Origin: Joostella atrarenae
Lineage (GTDB): Bacteria > Bacteroidota > Bacteroidia > Flavobacteriales > Flavobacteriaceae
Assembly: GCF_021764745.1 (NCBI RefSeq)
Contig: NZ_JAETXX010000006.1
Coordinates: 124,001-188,000 of the forward strand
DNA length: 64,000 nt
Reading direction: 5' to 3'
Made by a program: the position numbers and the translations under genes. The notes beneath the pieces were generated by a model. The model did no database searches. It was given only the letters and a program-made list of their open reading frames with translations, and was not told where the DNA came from. Positions 9,781-18,143 of the stretch are shown here, piece by piece (position 1 is the stretch's first letter; each line of letters opens with the position of its first letter).

Positions 9781-11823
9781 ATGAAAAATATAAAATCAAT
9801 ACCCGAACTTAACCTATTTAATAAGATGCAGAAGTGTCTTTTATTACTCATTTTAACGTTATTTTTTTCATGTGATGAAAAGCCGATATCTATTTTATCT
9901 CCTGATAATAAAAATGAATTGATTTTTAGCTTAACAGAGAAGGGAGAACCTCAATATGTTCTTTCTTCAAGAGGTAAAAACGTGTTGTTACCTTCAAAGC
10001 TTGGTTTTGAATTTGAAGAAAATGAAGCCATGAAAGAAGGATTCAAAATCATCAATATTGAAAAAAGTACTGCCGATGTTTTATGGGAGCAGCCGTGGGG
10101 AGAGTTCAAAGAAATTCGAGATCACCATAATGAATTGATTGTTCATTTAAAGGAAAAAAATGGGAGCGGACGAACAATGGATCTTGTTTTTAGACTTTTC
10201 AATGATGGACTTGGGTTTAGATATATTTTTCCGAAGCAAGAGAATTTAGGGAAAGTGAAAATTTCCAATGAAATTACTGAGTTTACTTTTCCAAATCAAG
10301 AAGATGTATGGTGGATTCCTGTTCATCGTGAGAATAGCTATTATGAAAGTTCTTACCGAAAAACTCCAATTGGACAGACAGATACTATAAATACTCCTGC
10401 TACTTTTGAAACAAAAGACAGTTTATATGTAGCTATTCATGAGGCTAATTTAACCGACTTTGCTTCAATGACCTTACTTAAAAGTAATGAGAAACAGTAT
10501 AAAAGTGAATTAGTACCGTGGGCGGATGGAGTAAAGGTTTATACGGAAACTCCTTTTAAAACTCCTTGGAGAACAGTTATTGTAGGTGAGAATCCTGCTC
10601 AATTAGCTACCTCTACGTTAATGCTTAATCTCAATGAACCTTCTAAGATCGAAGACCTCTCTTGGATTGAGCCTTCTAAATATATTGGAATCTGGTGGGG
10701 AATGCATTTAGAAAAGTATACCTGGGGGCAGGGAGAAAAACACGGAGCTACAACAGAAAATACAAAAAAATATATAGATTTTGCTTCAGAAAATGGATTT
10801 GATGGAGTTTTAGTTGAAGGTTGGAATGTAGGATGGGATGGTGATTGGACAGCAGATGGACGTGCTTTTAGTTTTACAGATGCATATCCTGATTTTGATC
10901 TAGAAGAAATTTGTAAATATGCTGCTCAAAAGAATGTTCGTCTAATTGGTCATCATGAAACTGCTGGAGCTGCAAAGCACTATGAAGACCAGCTTGAAGA
11001 TGCCTTTGCATTGTATAAAAAAAATGGAGTAAACGCTGTGAAAACAGGATATGTAAACAAGTATCTGAACAAAAAGGAATGGCATGATAGTCAATATGGA
11101 GTGAGGCATTACAGGAAAGTGATTGAAACTGCTGCAAAATACCACATCATGATTGATAATCATGAGCCAGTAAAAGGAACAGGGTTACAAAGAACATACC
11201 CTAATTTAATGACTCAAGAAGGCGGTAGAGGTCAAGAATACAATGCGTGGTCTCCAGACGGGGGAAATACTCCCGAGCATACTACAATAATGCCTTTTAC
11301 AAGAATGCTTTCTGGTCCTTTTGACTTTACTCCAGGGAATTTCGATTTTGATTATAAAACGCCAAACGGAGCAATGGTAAATACAACTTTAGCAAAGCAA
11401 TTGGCTCTATATGTAATTATTTATAGTCCGCAGCAAATGGCATCAGATCTACCAGAAAACTATAAAGATCAACAAGCATTTCAATTTATAAAAGATGTGC
11501 CTTCAACCTGGGAAACAACTAAAGTGCTTGATGCTCAGATTGGAGAATATGTTACTACTGTTCGTAAAGATAGAAATAGTAGAAACTGGTATTTAGGTGC
11601 TATTACAAATAAAAAAGCGAGAGATATAAGAGCGGAATTATCTTTTTTAGAACCAGATAAAAAATATGAAGCTACTATATATTCAGATGGGAAAGATGCC
11701 AATTACAAATCGAATCCTTACCCTATAATCATAACAAATCAGTTGGTCAATAATAAAAGTGTATTAAATTTAGAATTGGCTCCAGGCGGCGGAAGTGCTA
11801 TTAAATTTACTCCTGTAGATTAA
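9781..11823 (+). CDS. Glycoside hydrolase family 97 lipoprotein (inverting, alpha-glucosidase-like)
   Basis: This is a 680-aa exo-acting glycosidase related to SusB. An N-terminal super-sandwich domain precedes a (beta/alpha)8 barrel and a C-terminal beta domain. Glu393 (GHHETAG), Glu462 (IDNHEPVKGTG) and Glu486 (GGRGQEYNAW) are spaced 69 and 24 residues apart, exactly as Glu439, Glu508 and Glu532 of B. thetaiotaomicron SusB. VKTGYV stands where retaining members carry the nucleophile Asp, so an inverting mechanism is predicted. The lipobox LFFSC puts the lipidated Cys at 31, giving an envelope location. ATG 9781 is chosen because AAAGAGGA precedes it; GTG 9754 and ATG 9826 are alternatives, the latter giving a compact 15-residue signal peptide. 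The exact sugar is not proven. Confidence 0.9.
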   Translation: MKNIKSIPELNLFNKMQKCLLLLILTLFFSCDEKPISILSPDNKNELIFSLTEKGEPQYVLSSRGKNVLLPSKLGFEFEENEAMKEGFKIINIEKSTADVLWEQPWGEFKEIRDHHNELIVHLKEKNGSGRTMDLVFRLFNDGLGFRYIFPKQENLGKVKISNEITEFTFPNQEDVWWIPVHRENSYYESSYRKTPIGQTDTINTPATFETKDSLYVAIHEANLTDFASMTLLKSNEKQYKSELVPWADGVKVYTETPFKTPWRTVIVGENPAQLATSTLMLNLNEPSKIEDLSWIEPSKYIGIWWGMHLEKYTWGQGEKHGATTENTKKYIDFASENGFDGVLVEGWNVGWDGDWTADGRAFSFTDAYPDFDLEEICKYAAQKNVRLIGHHETAGAAKHYEDQLEDAFALYKKNGVNAVKTGYVNKYLNKKEWHDSQYGVRHYRKVIETAAKYHIMIDNHEPVKGTGLQRTYPNLMTQEGGRGQEYNAWSPDGGNTPEHTTIMPFTRMLSGPFDFTPGNFDFDYKTPNGAMVNTTLAKQLALYVIIYSPQQMASDLPENYKDQQAFQFIKDVPSTWETTKVLDAQIGEYVTTVRKDRNSRNWYLGAITNKKARDIRAELSFLEPDKKYEATIYSDGKDANYKSNPYPIIITNQLVNNKSVLNLELAPGGGSAIKFTPVD

Positions 11824-12270
11824 TATAAACAAAGAAATATATTGCTTTTTGCTACTGATAAGTGAAGGCATCTATAATATCATAAGCGAGTAAAATAATT
11901 AGTTTGATTGAGAAGTGAACTTTTTTATGAACAATGGTTGTAATTCAACCTTGGGTGAAAGCTCAAAAAAACCTGTCTGAATATTATTTTAGACAGGTTT
12001 TTACATTTTAAAAAACTACTAATTAATAAATTTTCATTTAATCAAACATTATTTTTTAGACCAACAACAGTAAGCTGTAGCTAAACAACAGTCAGTATTT
12101 TATAGGTTTAAATAAGTGTTTTTTTCTAATGATTTAGGACAATAAATATTTAATTTTAGAAGGTTTTAGACAATAAATTATTAACCAACTTACTAAATGA
12201 ACTGTGTTTGTATTTTGCGTTTTTTCGGGAAGCTTCAAGATACTTTTATTTCGTTTAGAACTTATACTTT
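11824..12270. other. 447-nt intergenic region after GH97
   Basis: The left part holds an intrinsic terminator (11969-12003). The right part is AT-rich and non-coding. A weak promoter-like pair, TTTG at 12214-12217 and TACTTTTA at 12241-12248, stands just before the TTG start of the next gene. Nothing else was recognised. Confidence 0.4.
11969..12003 (+). terminator. Terminator downstream of GH97
   Basis: AAACCTGTCT (11969-11978) pairs with AGACAGGTTT (11991-12000) around an AT-rich loop and ends in TTTTT. It lies 145 nt after the GH97 stop and separates it from the DUF5009-GH20 pair. Confidence 0.8.
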
Positions 12271-13464
12271 TTGAAATTGAAAACAAGTAAAAGAATACTT
12301 TCTATTGATATTATGAGGGGATTAACGCTCTTCTTGATGCTATTCGTAAATGATTTATTTGAGTCTGGAGTACCAAAATGGTTAGTACATAGTAAAGCAA
12401 CCGAAGATGCTATGGGACTTGCGGATTGGGTGTTTCCAGGGTTTTTATTTATGGTAGGACTTTCTATTCCATTTGCATTTTTATCACGAAGAAAAAAAGG
12501 AGATAATAACCTCGATATATTAAAACATATTTTAATTAGAACTTTAAGTCTCTTACTTATTGGTGTCTTTATGGTTAATATAAATGAACTCAATTCAGTG
12601 CTGGCAGGAATTAATAAATACCTATGGGCTGTTTTAGTGTATATTTCTATATTTCTCATTTGGAATAAATATCCTGATAAGTCTAGTTATAGCGTCTTAT
12701 TTAAGGTGTTAAAAGGAATCGGAATCCTTGGATTAGTACTTTTAGCTTATATTTTTAAAGGAGGAACTGAAGAAAGTCCAACTTGGATGACAACAGGATG
12801 GTGGGGAATTTTAGGACTTATAGGTTGGGGGTATTTTGCTGGATCCATATCTTATTTGCTAACCCGTGGAAAATTAATAGGAGTTGTTATTTTATGGATT
12901 GGTTTTATAGTGCTAAATATATTATCACAGCTACAGTTATTAGGTTTTTTAAATCCAATGAAGCCTTATTTTGGTGTTTTAATTAGTGGAAATACTCCTT
13001 CAATTGTTCTTTGTGGATTGGTAGTCGGAATGCTTTTAAAAGATAATAAAGATGATTTTAAAAAGCTAATGCAGATACTTTTACCATTTGGACTATTGGT
13101 TCTTTTTATTGGATTTATATTTCGAAATTGGTTTATCATATCTAAAATGCAAGGAACGCCTACTTGGGCAATGATTTGTAACGGAATAAGTATTTTGGTT
13201 TTTTGTTTACTCTTTTATGTGATAGATTATTTAAAGATTTCTAAATGGAGTTCAATATTCAAGCCTGCAGGTCAGAATTCTTTAACTACCTATTTGGCGC
13301 CTGATATTATTTATTATACAATTTGGGGTTTCGGATGGAATATTCTTATTTATAAACAAGAAGAATCGGCATTATTGGCTGTAGGCGGTTCTATTATATG
13401 GGCATTTGCTATGATTGGCTTTGCTGCTTTACTTTCAAAAATTAACATCAGACTAAAACTTTAA
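12271..13464 (+). CDS. DUF5009 / HGSNAT-like membrane acyltransferase
   Basis: This 397-aa polytopic inner membrane protein has about ten hydrophobic segments. It belongs to the family of heparan-alpha-glucosaminide N-acetyltransferase and bacterial DUF5009/YeiB proteins. The signature N-terminus KRILSIDIMRGLTLFLMLFVND is followed by VHSKATEDAMGLADWVFPGFLFMVG. The substrate is unknown; relatives acetylate terminal amino sugars across a membrane. The start is TTG 12271 (or TTG 12277), because the first ATG (12313) would cut through the conserved SIDIMRG motif. Only 3 nt separate it from the GH20-like gene, which suggests an operon acting on amino-sugar glycans. Confidence 0.8.
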   Translation: MKLKTSKRILSIDIMRGLTLFLMLFVNDLFESGVPKWLVHSKATEDAMGLADWVFPGFLFMVGLSIPFAFLSRRKKGDNNLDILKHILIRTLSLLLIGVFMVNINELNSVLAGINKYLWAVLVYISIFLIWNKYPDKSSYSVLFKVLKGIGILGLVLLAYIFKGGTEESPTWMTTGWWGILGLIGWGYFAGSISYLLTRGKLIGVVILWIGFIVLNILSQLQLLGFLNPMKPYFGVLISGNTPSIVLCGLVVGMLLKDNKDDFKKLMQILLPFGLLVLFIGFIFRNWFIISKMQGTPTWAMICNGISILVFCLLFYVIDYLKISKWSSIFKPAGQNSLTTYLAPDIIYYTIWGFGWNILIYKQEESALLAVGGSIIWAFAMIGFAALLSKINIRLKL

Positions 13465-13467
13465 AAA

Positions 13468-14529
13468 ATGAAACAGATTTATCTCGTATGTACGTTTTTA
13501 ATTACTTGCTGTTTATTACAAGCGCAGAGTGAGCTTCCTTTGAGAGGAATTGCAATTGCAGCACCAGCAAAACAAGATGTAAACAGGTTTGTTAAGTTTA
13601 TAAATGAAGAGCTCTCCCCCCGAAAAGTAAATACAATGGTATTGAGAGTGGATTATGACTATGAATATAAATCGCATCCTGAATTGGTAAATAAAGGAGC
13701 GCTTTCTACCGAAGAAATTAATAGGATAGTGGCGGCTTGCAAAAGACAAAAAATTAAAATCATTCCACAGATAAATTTATTGGGACATCAATCTTGGGCA
13801 GATTCGATAGAGAAATTATTGCAGGTATATCCTGAGTTCGACGAAACCCCACATGTGAAAATTCCTGAAAAATATGAATGGCCAAACGAAGACGGATTGT
13901 ATTGTAAAAGCTATTGTCCGCTTCATCCAGAAGTTCATAAAGTAGTTTTCGATTTGGTAGATGAAATAATGGAAGTCTTTGATGCCGATGCATTTCATGC
14001 AGGAATGGACGAGGTTTTTTATATTGGAGACTCTAAATGTCCTCGATGTAGCGGAAGGGATAAAGCTGAATTATATGCTGGCGAGGTTACAAAAATAAGA
14101 AACCATTTAGCAAGTAATGGACAGCGTTTATGGATTTGGGGAGATCGATTGATTGATGGAAAAACAACAGGAATTGGGATGTGGGAAGCGAGTATGAATA
14201 ATACTCACCGAGCAATTAATTTAATCCCAAAGGATGTTATTATTTGCGATTGGCATTACGAACGGGCTGATCCTACAGCGGTTTATTTTGCAATGAACGG
14301 TTTTGATGTAGCTACTTGTTCATGGAGAAAACCAGAAGTTGCTTTAAAACAACAACAAATGCTAAAAGATTTAAGAGCGAATGCCACCGATGAGATGAAA
14401 GAGCGCTATAAAGGGATGCTGCACACAGTTTGGACAAGTGCTGGGAATTTTTTAGATATGTTTTATGCAAATGATAGCGAAGAGGTAAATGAGGCTACTA
14501 CTTTTAAAGCATTATTTAAAGCCTCATAA
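13468..14529 (+). CDS. GH20-like beta-N-acetylhexosaminidase
   Basis: This is a 353-aa secreted protein with an N-terminal signal peptide (about 1-19, ending LLQAQ). It is a single TIM-barrel catalytic domain of the GH20 type. The catalytic Asp-Glu pair is in AFHAGMDEVFYIG, the usual H-x-G-x-D-E motif, preceded by strand IIPQINLLGHQSW and followed by LWIWGDRLIDG. It lacks the N-terminal GH20b domain and accessory modules and is shorter than classical hexosaminidases (over 500 aa), so substrate specificity may differ. It forms a two-gene unit with the upstream acyltransferase. The family call is secure; the precise substrate is not. Confidence 0.8.
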   Translation: MKQIYLVCTFLITCCLLQAQSELPLRGIAIAAPAKQDVNRFVKFINEELSPRKVNTMVLRVDYDYEYKSHPELVNKGALSTEEINRIVAACKRQKIKIIPQINLLGHQSWADSIEKLLQVYPEFDETPHVKIPEKYEWPNEDGLYCKSYCPLHPEVHKVVFDLVDEIMEVFDADAFHAGMDEVFYIGDSKCPRCSGRDKAELYAGEVTKIRNHLASNGQRLWIWGDRLIDGKTTGIGMWEASMNNTHRAINLIPKDVIICDWHYERADPTAVYFAMNGFDVATCSWRKPEVALKQQQMLKDLRANATDEMKERYKGMLHTVWTSAGNFLDMFYANDSEEVNEATTFKALFKAS

Positions 14530-14532
14530 ACC

Positions 14533-14748
14533 TTATAACTCCTCACAGCTATATCCTAAACCATGTAATGTATTTGCAATGGTTTTAGCAGTAGTTTGAA
14601 CAGTTTCGACTCTGAGGATTTTATCACAATCCTCAAGGTCGAAATTCCACTGTTCGTTTTTTTGCATTAGTTGATTTAAAAAGGGGCGTAATTTTTTTAG
14701 CTCTTTTCTTCTTTCTACCGAAGTTTTAAATACTAATACTGATTTCAT
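14533..14748 (-). CDS. Small HMA-like protein
   Basis: This is a 71-aa cytoplasmic protein, MKSVLVFKTSV...FDLEDCDKILRVE...LGYSCEEL. The beta-alpha-beta-beta-alpha-beta pattern resembles heavy-metal-associated domains, but the CxxC metal motif is missing; single cysteines lie in DLEDCDKIL and near the C-terminus. Similar small proteins are common in Bacteroidota and uncharacterised. It starts 17 nt after the DinB gene on the same strand and is probably co-transcribed with it. It converges on the GH20-like gene with a 3-nt gap. Function unknown. Confidence 0.6.
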   Translation of the reverse strand: MKSVLVFKTSVERRKELKKLRPFLNQLMQKNEQWNFDLEDCDKILRVETVQTTAKTIANTLHGLGYSCEEL

Positions 14749-14765
14749 AATAAAAAATGAGTCGG

Positions 14766-15266
14766 TTAGCGTTCCCAGAAAAATGGCGGTTCAATATTCA
14801 AACTTCTTAGGTATACATATCCTTGCCCACGATGATGAATTTCATTATCAATAAAATAGAGAATTGAGGATATAACGGTGCCTTCATATTCTCCAAAAAG
14901 TTTTATCTGTTTTGAGAAGTCTTTTGCTTCAAGTTGCTTCCAATAATTATTAATATCTTCAGTAGACTGATCCCATAGTTTTAAAATAGCAGATTTCTTT
15001 CCTCCATGATCAAAATCTTCTCTTAATTTTTCTGTATTTCCAACTACAATTTCTTTCATTCCGGGTGCCGCTATTCCTATAAGTTCCATTGTCATTTCAG
15101 CAAAAGTTCTCATGCCTCCAATATTGTAGTTAAAGAATTTGTCTTCAGGAAAAATCTCTATTACACGACGGGTAAGTGCTCTATGTCCTTGCCAATGCGC
15201 TAATAGCTCGTCTGGAGTTAATACAGTTGCTTTGTTTTCATTGATTTGATTGTCTGCGTTTTTCAT
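14766..15266 (-). CDS. DinB family protein
   Basis: This 166-aa four-helix-bundle protein belongs to the DinB/YfiT superfamily of putative metal-dependent thiol transferases or hydrolases. The opening LLAHWQGHRALTRRVIEIFPEDKF and the C-terminal YFIDNEIHHRGQGYVYLRSLNIEPPFFWER are characteristic; the paired histidines of EIHHRGQ are likely metal ligands. It is divergent from a WYL regulator, and the shared region has twin operators and a TAATTTTG -7 box (15298-15305, minus strand). The regulator very probably controls this gene. The biochemical substrate is unknown. Confidence 0.85.
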   Translation of the reverse strand: MKNADNQINENKATVLTPDELLAHWQGHRALTRRVIEIFPEDKFFNYNIGGMRTFAEMTMELIGIAAPGMKEIVVGNTEKLREDFDHGGKKSAILKLWDQSTEDINNYWKQLEAKDFSKQIKLFGEYEGTVISSILYFIDNEIHHRGQGYVYLRSLNIEPPFFWER

Positions 15267-15297
15267 AATTATATATTTTGTTGTTTACATCTGGAAT

Positions 15298-15305
15298 CAA
15301 AATTA
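15298..15305 (-). promoter_or_regulatory. -7 box of dinB
   Basis: On the minus strand this reads TAATTTTG, a perfect TANNTTTG match, 31 nt before the DinB start. The nearer twin operator ends 11 bp upstream of it. Confidence 0.5.
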
Positions 15306-15316
15306 AATAGGGGAGA

Positions 15317-15332
15317 TGACAGCCTTATGTCA
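15317..15332. promoter_or_regulatory. Operator 1 of the dinB/WYL divergent region
   Basis: TGACA-N6-TGTCA is a perfect 5-bp inverted repeat with a 6-nt spacer. It is identical in arms and spacing to operator 2 and placed 11 bp upstream of the dinB -7 box. It is the likely binding site of the WYL regulator. Confidence 0.65.
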
Positions 15333-15354
15333 GCAGTAAAAAAAAAGTATCTAC

Positions 15355-15370
15355 TGACAAATAGTTGTCA
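15355..15370. promoter_or_regulatory. Operator 2 of the dinB/WYL divergent region
   Basis: A second TGACA-N6-TGTCA lies 38 bp from operator 1. It ends 11 bp upstream of a TAGCTTTG box (15382-15389, plus strand), mirroring the spacing of operator 1 to the dinB box. Confidence 0.65.
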
Positions 15371-15470
15371 CAATAGCTTGATAGCTTTGCTTAATTTAAT
15401 ATAAATAATGGCATTACATATTCAAAATAAAGTTTGCTCATCTGGAGAATTTTATTTTTTCTGGAAGTCT

Positions 15471-15478
15471 TATCTTTG
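15471..15478 (+). promoter_or_regulatory. -7 box immediately before the WYL regulator
   Basis: TATCTTTG matches TANNTTTG and ends 19 nt before ATG 15498, the spacing seen for several other genes here. A second -7-like box, TAGCTTTG (15382-15389), lies next to operator 2. Confidence 0.45.
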
Positions 15479-15497
15479 GAGGATATGCCAAAACATT

Positions 15498-16454
15498 ATG
15501 AGCGATACCACCATAAAACGCTTTGATAGAATCGTAACTATTTTAACGCAGTTACAATCAAAAAAGATAGTCAAAGCACAAGATCTTGCAGAACGTTTTG
15601 AAGTAAGTTTACGTACTATTTACAGAGATATTAGAACGCTAGAAGCATCTGGAGTCCCAATTATTAGTGAGGCTGGAATTGGATATAGTATTATGGAAGG
15701 GTACAGGCTTCCGCCAGTAATGTTTACAAAAGAAGAAGCAGGGAGTTTTGTAGCTGCAGAAAAGCTGATGCAACAGTTTACAGACGATTCTCTTGGAGCT
15801 TACTATCAATCGGCTATGTACAAAATAAAATCTGTTTTACGGGGTTATGAAAAAGATTGGATTGATGCTATAGAATCTCAAGTTACCATAAATTCATCTC
15901 GCGAACTTTTTAATAAAGAGATTCCTAATGCATTGGAGATTATTTTTGAAAGCATTGCAGAGAAACACCAGATTTTTTTAAAATACCAGTCGCTTCACGC
16001 TGAGAAACATTCTGAAAGATTGATAGAACCCGTAGGACTTTTTCATGAGCATAATTATTGGTATATGATGGCGTATTGCCATTTAAGAAAGGATTATCGG
16101 CAGTTCCGCACCGATCGAATTATTAAGATTAGTAGGACGCAGACTCCTTTTTTATTAACGCACGGAACATTAGAAGATTATCGTAAGAAAGAAGAGGAGT
16201 GCGATAAAACTAAGATCGTAATTTTGGTAGACAAGCAGATTGCAAAATACATGAAGAGTAATTGTAATTATTACGGACTTACTTCAGAAAAGATAAAAGG
16301 GAATGACGTTGAAATGACTTTTTTTACTTCTGATGTAAAGGATGGATTTGCACGTTGGTTTCTTATGTTTGCGGACTATGCAACTATTATCGAACCAGCT
16401 TCTTTAAAAGAAAGAGTGAAGGAGATTATTATGGAAGCATCGAGTAGATTATAA
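15498..16454 (+). CDS. WYL-domain transcriptional regulator (YafY type)
   Basis: This is a 318-aa regulator. The N-terminal helix-turn-helix (about 1-60, RFDRIVTILTQLQSKK...VSLRTIYRDIRTLEASGVPI) is followed by a linker and a C-terminal WYL ligand-sensing domain (about 135-225, with YWYMMAYCHLRKDYRQFRTDRI). The usual WYL triad reads WYM here. ATG 15498 is chosen over the in-frame ATG 15408 because it gives the normal MSDTTIKRFDRI family start and follows a -7 box by 19 nt; the longer form adds 30 unrelated residues. It is divergent from dinB, with two matching palindromes between, so it probably regulates dinB and itself. Confidence 0.88.
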   Translation: MSDTTIKRFDRIVTILTQLQSKKIVKAQDLAERFEVSLRTIYRDIRTLEASGVPIISEAGIGYSIMEGYRLPPVMFTKEEAGSFVAAEKLMQQFTDDSLGAYYQSAMYKIKSVLRGYEKDWIDAIESQVTINSSRELFNKEIPNALEIIFESIAEKHQIFLKYQSLHAEKHSERLIEPVGLFHEHNYWYMMAYCHLRKDYRQFRTDRIIKISRTQTPFLLTHGTLEDYRKKEEECDKTKIVILVDKQIAKYMKSNCNYYGLTSEKIKGNDVEMTFFTSDVKDGFARWFLMFADYATIIEPASLKERVKEIIMEASSRL

Positions 16455-16499
16455 CGGATAAGTGCTTCTTAGTTATAACAATTAAATTACAATAAGAAT

Positions 16500-17462
16500 A
16501 TGGAAGTATTTCCGGTAATAGCATCTACAATCTCAGCTAAAGAATTGGGAGATTTTGTAGTAGAAAAATATGGACTTGTAGGGAGTTACGACTGTAAGTT
16601 GTTTCGAACGGGAATGAATCATACGTATTACCTTTCCGAAGGCGAAACAAAATATGTGATTAGGGTTTATAGCCATAATTGGAGGTCAAAATCGGAAATA
16701 GTAGAAGAAATAAAGCTTTTAAATCTATTAAAGGATAATAACCTAAGTATTTCTTATCCTCTTCAAGATAAGAGTGAAGGTTTTATCCAAGAAATAGAAG
16801 CACCAGAAGGGATTAGATATGTAGTTTTATTTTCGTTTGCTAAAGGTGGTAAAGTTAGATTTATGAGCAATAAAACCTGTTACAAAATAGGTGCTCTTAT
16901 GGCTCGATTTCATAAGCTTACAGAGAAAAGTACTATTGATAGAATCTCTTATAACCAACAATCGCTTTTTGAAGCTCCTTATAAGAAATTAAAAGATTTC
17001 TTTTCTGAAGAGTTACCAGAAATGCAGTTTATAAAAGAGCAAGTAATAGCATTTAAAGACTCTGATTTTAAATGTAGTCAGATAGGAATAGTTCATATGG
17101 ATATTTGGTATGATAATATGGCGGTTTCAGATGAAAATGAAATCACCATTTTTGATTTTGACTTCTGTGGTAATGGTTGGCGAGTTTTAGATATTGGGTA
17201 TTTCTGTAATCAATTGTTTAATATTGGAGTTGATAAAGAGGAATATGAAGTTAAGAAGAAAAATTTTTTAGGGGGATACAAAAGTATTAGTGAATTACCA
17301 GAACAGGAAATAGCATTAATCCCAAAAGCAGGATTAGCAGTTTTTATTTTTTACCTCGGAATTCAAGCACAAAGATTCGATTGGTCTAATATTTTTCTTT
17401 CTGAAAACTATCTCAAAATGTATGTAGGTAGAATGAAATCTTGGGTCGATTATACTAGGTGA
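16500..17462 (+). CDS. APH-family small-molecule kinase
   Basis: This is a 320-aa protein-kinase-like phosphotransferase of the aminoglycoside phosphotransferase/homoserine kinase II superfamily. The nucleotide-binding N-lobe carries YVIRVYS (ATP lysine replaced by Arg at this position) and a helix Glu in SEIVEEIKLL. The catalytic loop reads VHMDIWYDNMAV (H-x-D-x4-N) and the metal-binding motif is FDFDFCG. The substrate could be a sugar, amino acid or antibiotic, and nothing here decides. It follows the WYL gene by 45 nt on the same strand and could be co-transcribed. Confidence 0.75.
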   Translation: MEVFPVIASTISAKELGDFVVEKYGLVGSYDCKLFRTGMNHTYYLSEGETKYVIRVYSHNWRSKSEIVEEIKLLNLLKDNNLSISYPLQDKSEGFIQEIEAPEGIRYVVLFSFAKGGKVRFMSNKTCYKIGALMARFHKLTEKSTIDRISYNQQSLFEAPYKKLKDFFSEELPEMQFIKEQVIAFKDSDFKCSQIGIVHMDIWYDNMAVSDENEITIFDFDFCGNGWRVLDIGYFCNQLFNIGVDKEEYEVKKKNFLGGYKSISELPEQEIALIPKAGLAVFIFYLGIQAQRFDWSNIFLSENYLKMYVGRMKSWVDYTR

Positions 17463-17561
17463 TAATTAATAAAGAAGATTTAAAAAGTAAGCGTAATTTT
17501 TGATAAACTGGTATACTAAAATAAACTTATTCTTATTTTAGTAGTTGCAATAAGCAAAACT

Positions 17562-18140
17562 ATGAATCCTAAAGTAGATTTCTTTTTTGAAAAAGATAAC
17601 CAATGGCAAGAATGTTATAAGAGACTAAGAACTATTATTCTCGATTGTGGTCTTATAGAAGAATTAAAATGGGGCGTTCCATGCTATACATTTAATGGGA
17701 GCAATGTGGTTTTAATCCATGGATTTAAATCGTATTGTGCTCTGCTATTTCATAAAGGAGTTTTATTAAATGACGCTGATGATATTTTGATTCAGCAAAC
17801 TAAAAATGTACAATCTGCTCGTCAGATTCGATTTACAAGCCTCCAAGAGATATTAGATTTAGAGCGCACTTTAAAGGCCTATATTTTTGAGGCTGTAGAA
17901 GTGGAGAAAGCAGGATTGAAAGTAGCTTTAAAGAAGACAAAGGAATATGAAATTCCAGAAGAATTTCAAGAAAAACTTGATAATGACCAAAAATTAAAGG
18001 ATGCTTTTTATTCTTTAACACCAGGAAGACAACGGGGTTATCTATTGTATTTTTCTCAAGCAAAGCAATCAAAAACGCGTTTGGCAAGAGTTGAAAAATA
18101 TATTCCTAAGATTTTTGAAGGATTAGGATTGAATGATTAA
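17562..18140 (+). CDS. DUF1801 / YdeI-OmpD-associated family protein
   Basis: This is a 192-aa cytoplasmic protein. The N-terminal DUF1801 domain has LIEELKWGVPCYTFNGSNVVLIHGFKSYCALLFHKGVLL, and the C-terminal helical YdeI-like tail has PEEFQEKL...FYSLTPGRQRGYLLYFSQAKQSKTRLARVEKYIPKI. YdeI relatives in other bacteria are linked to stress and peptide resistance; the biochemical role is unknown. It converges on the Crp-family gene with only 3 nt between stop codons. A 99-nt gap separates it from the upstream kinase. Confidence 0.8.
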   Translation: MNPKVDFFFEKDNQWQECYKRLRTIILDCGLIEELKWGVPCYTFNGSNVVLIHGFKSYCALLFHKGVLLNDADDILIQQTKNVQSARQIRFTSLQEILDLERTLKAYIFEAVEVEKAGLKVALKKTKEYEIPEEFQEKLDNDQKLKDAFYSLTPGRQRGYLLYFSQAKQSKTRLARVEKYIPKIFEGLGLND

Positions 18141-18143
18141 TTT

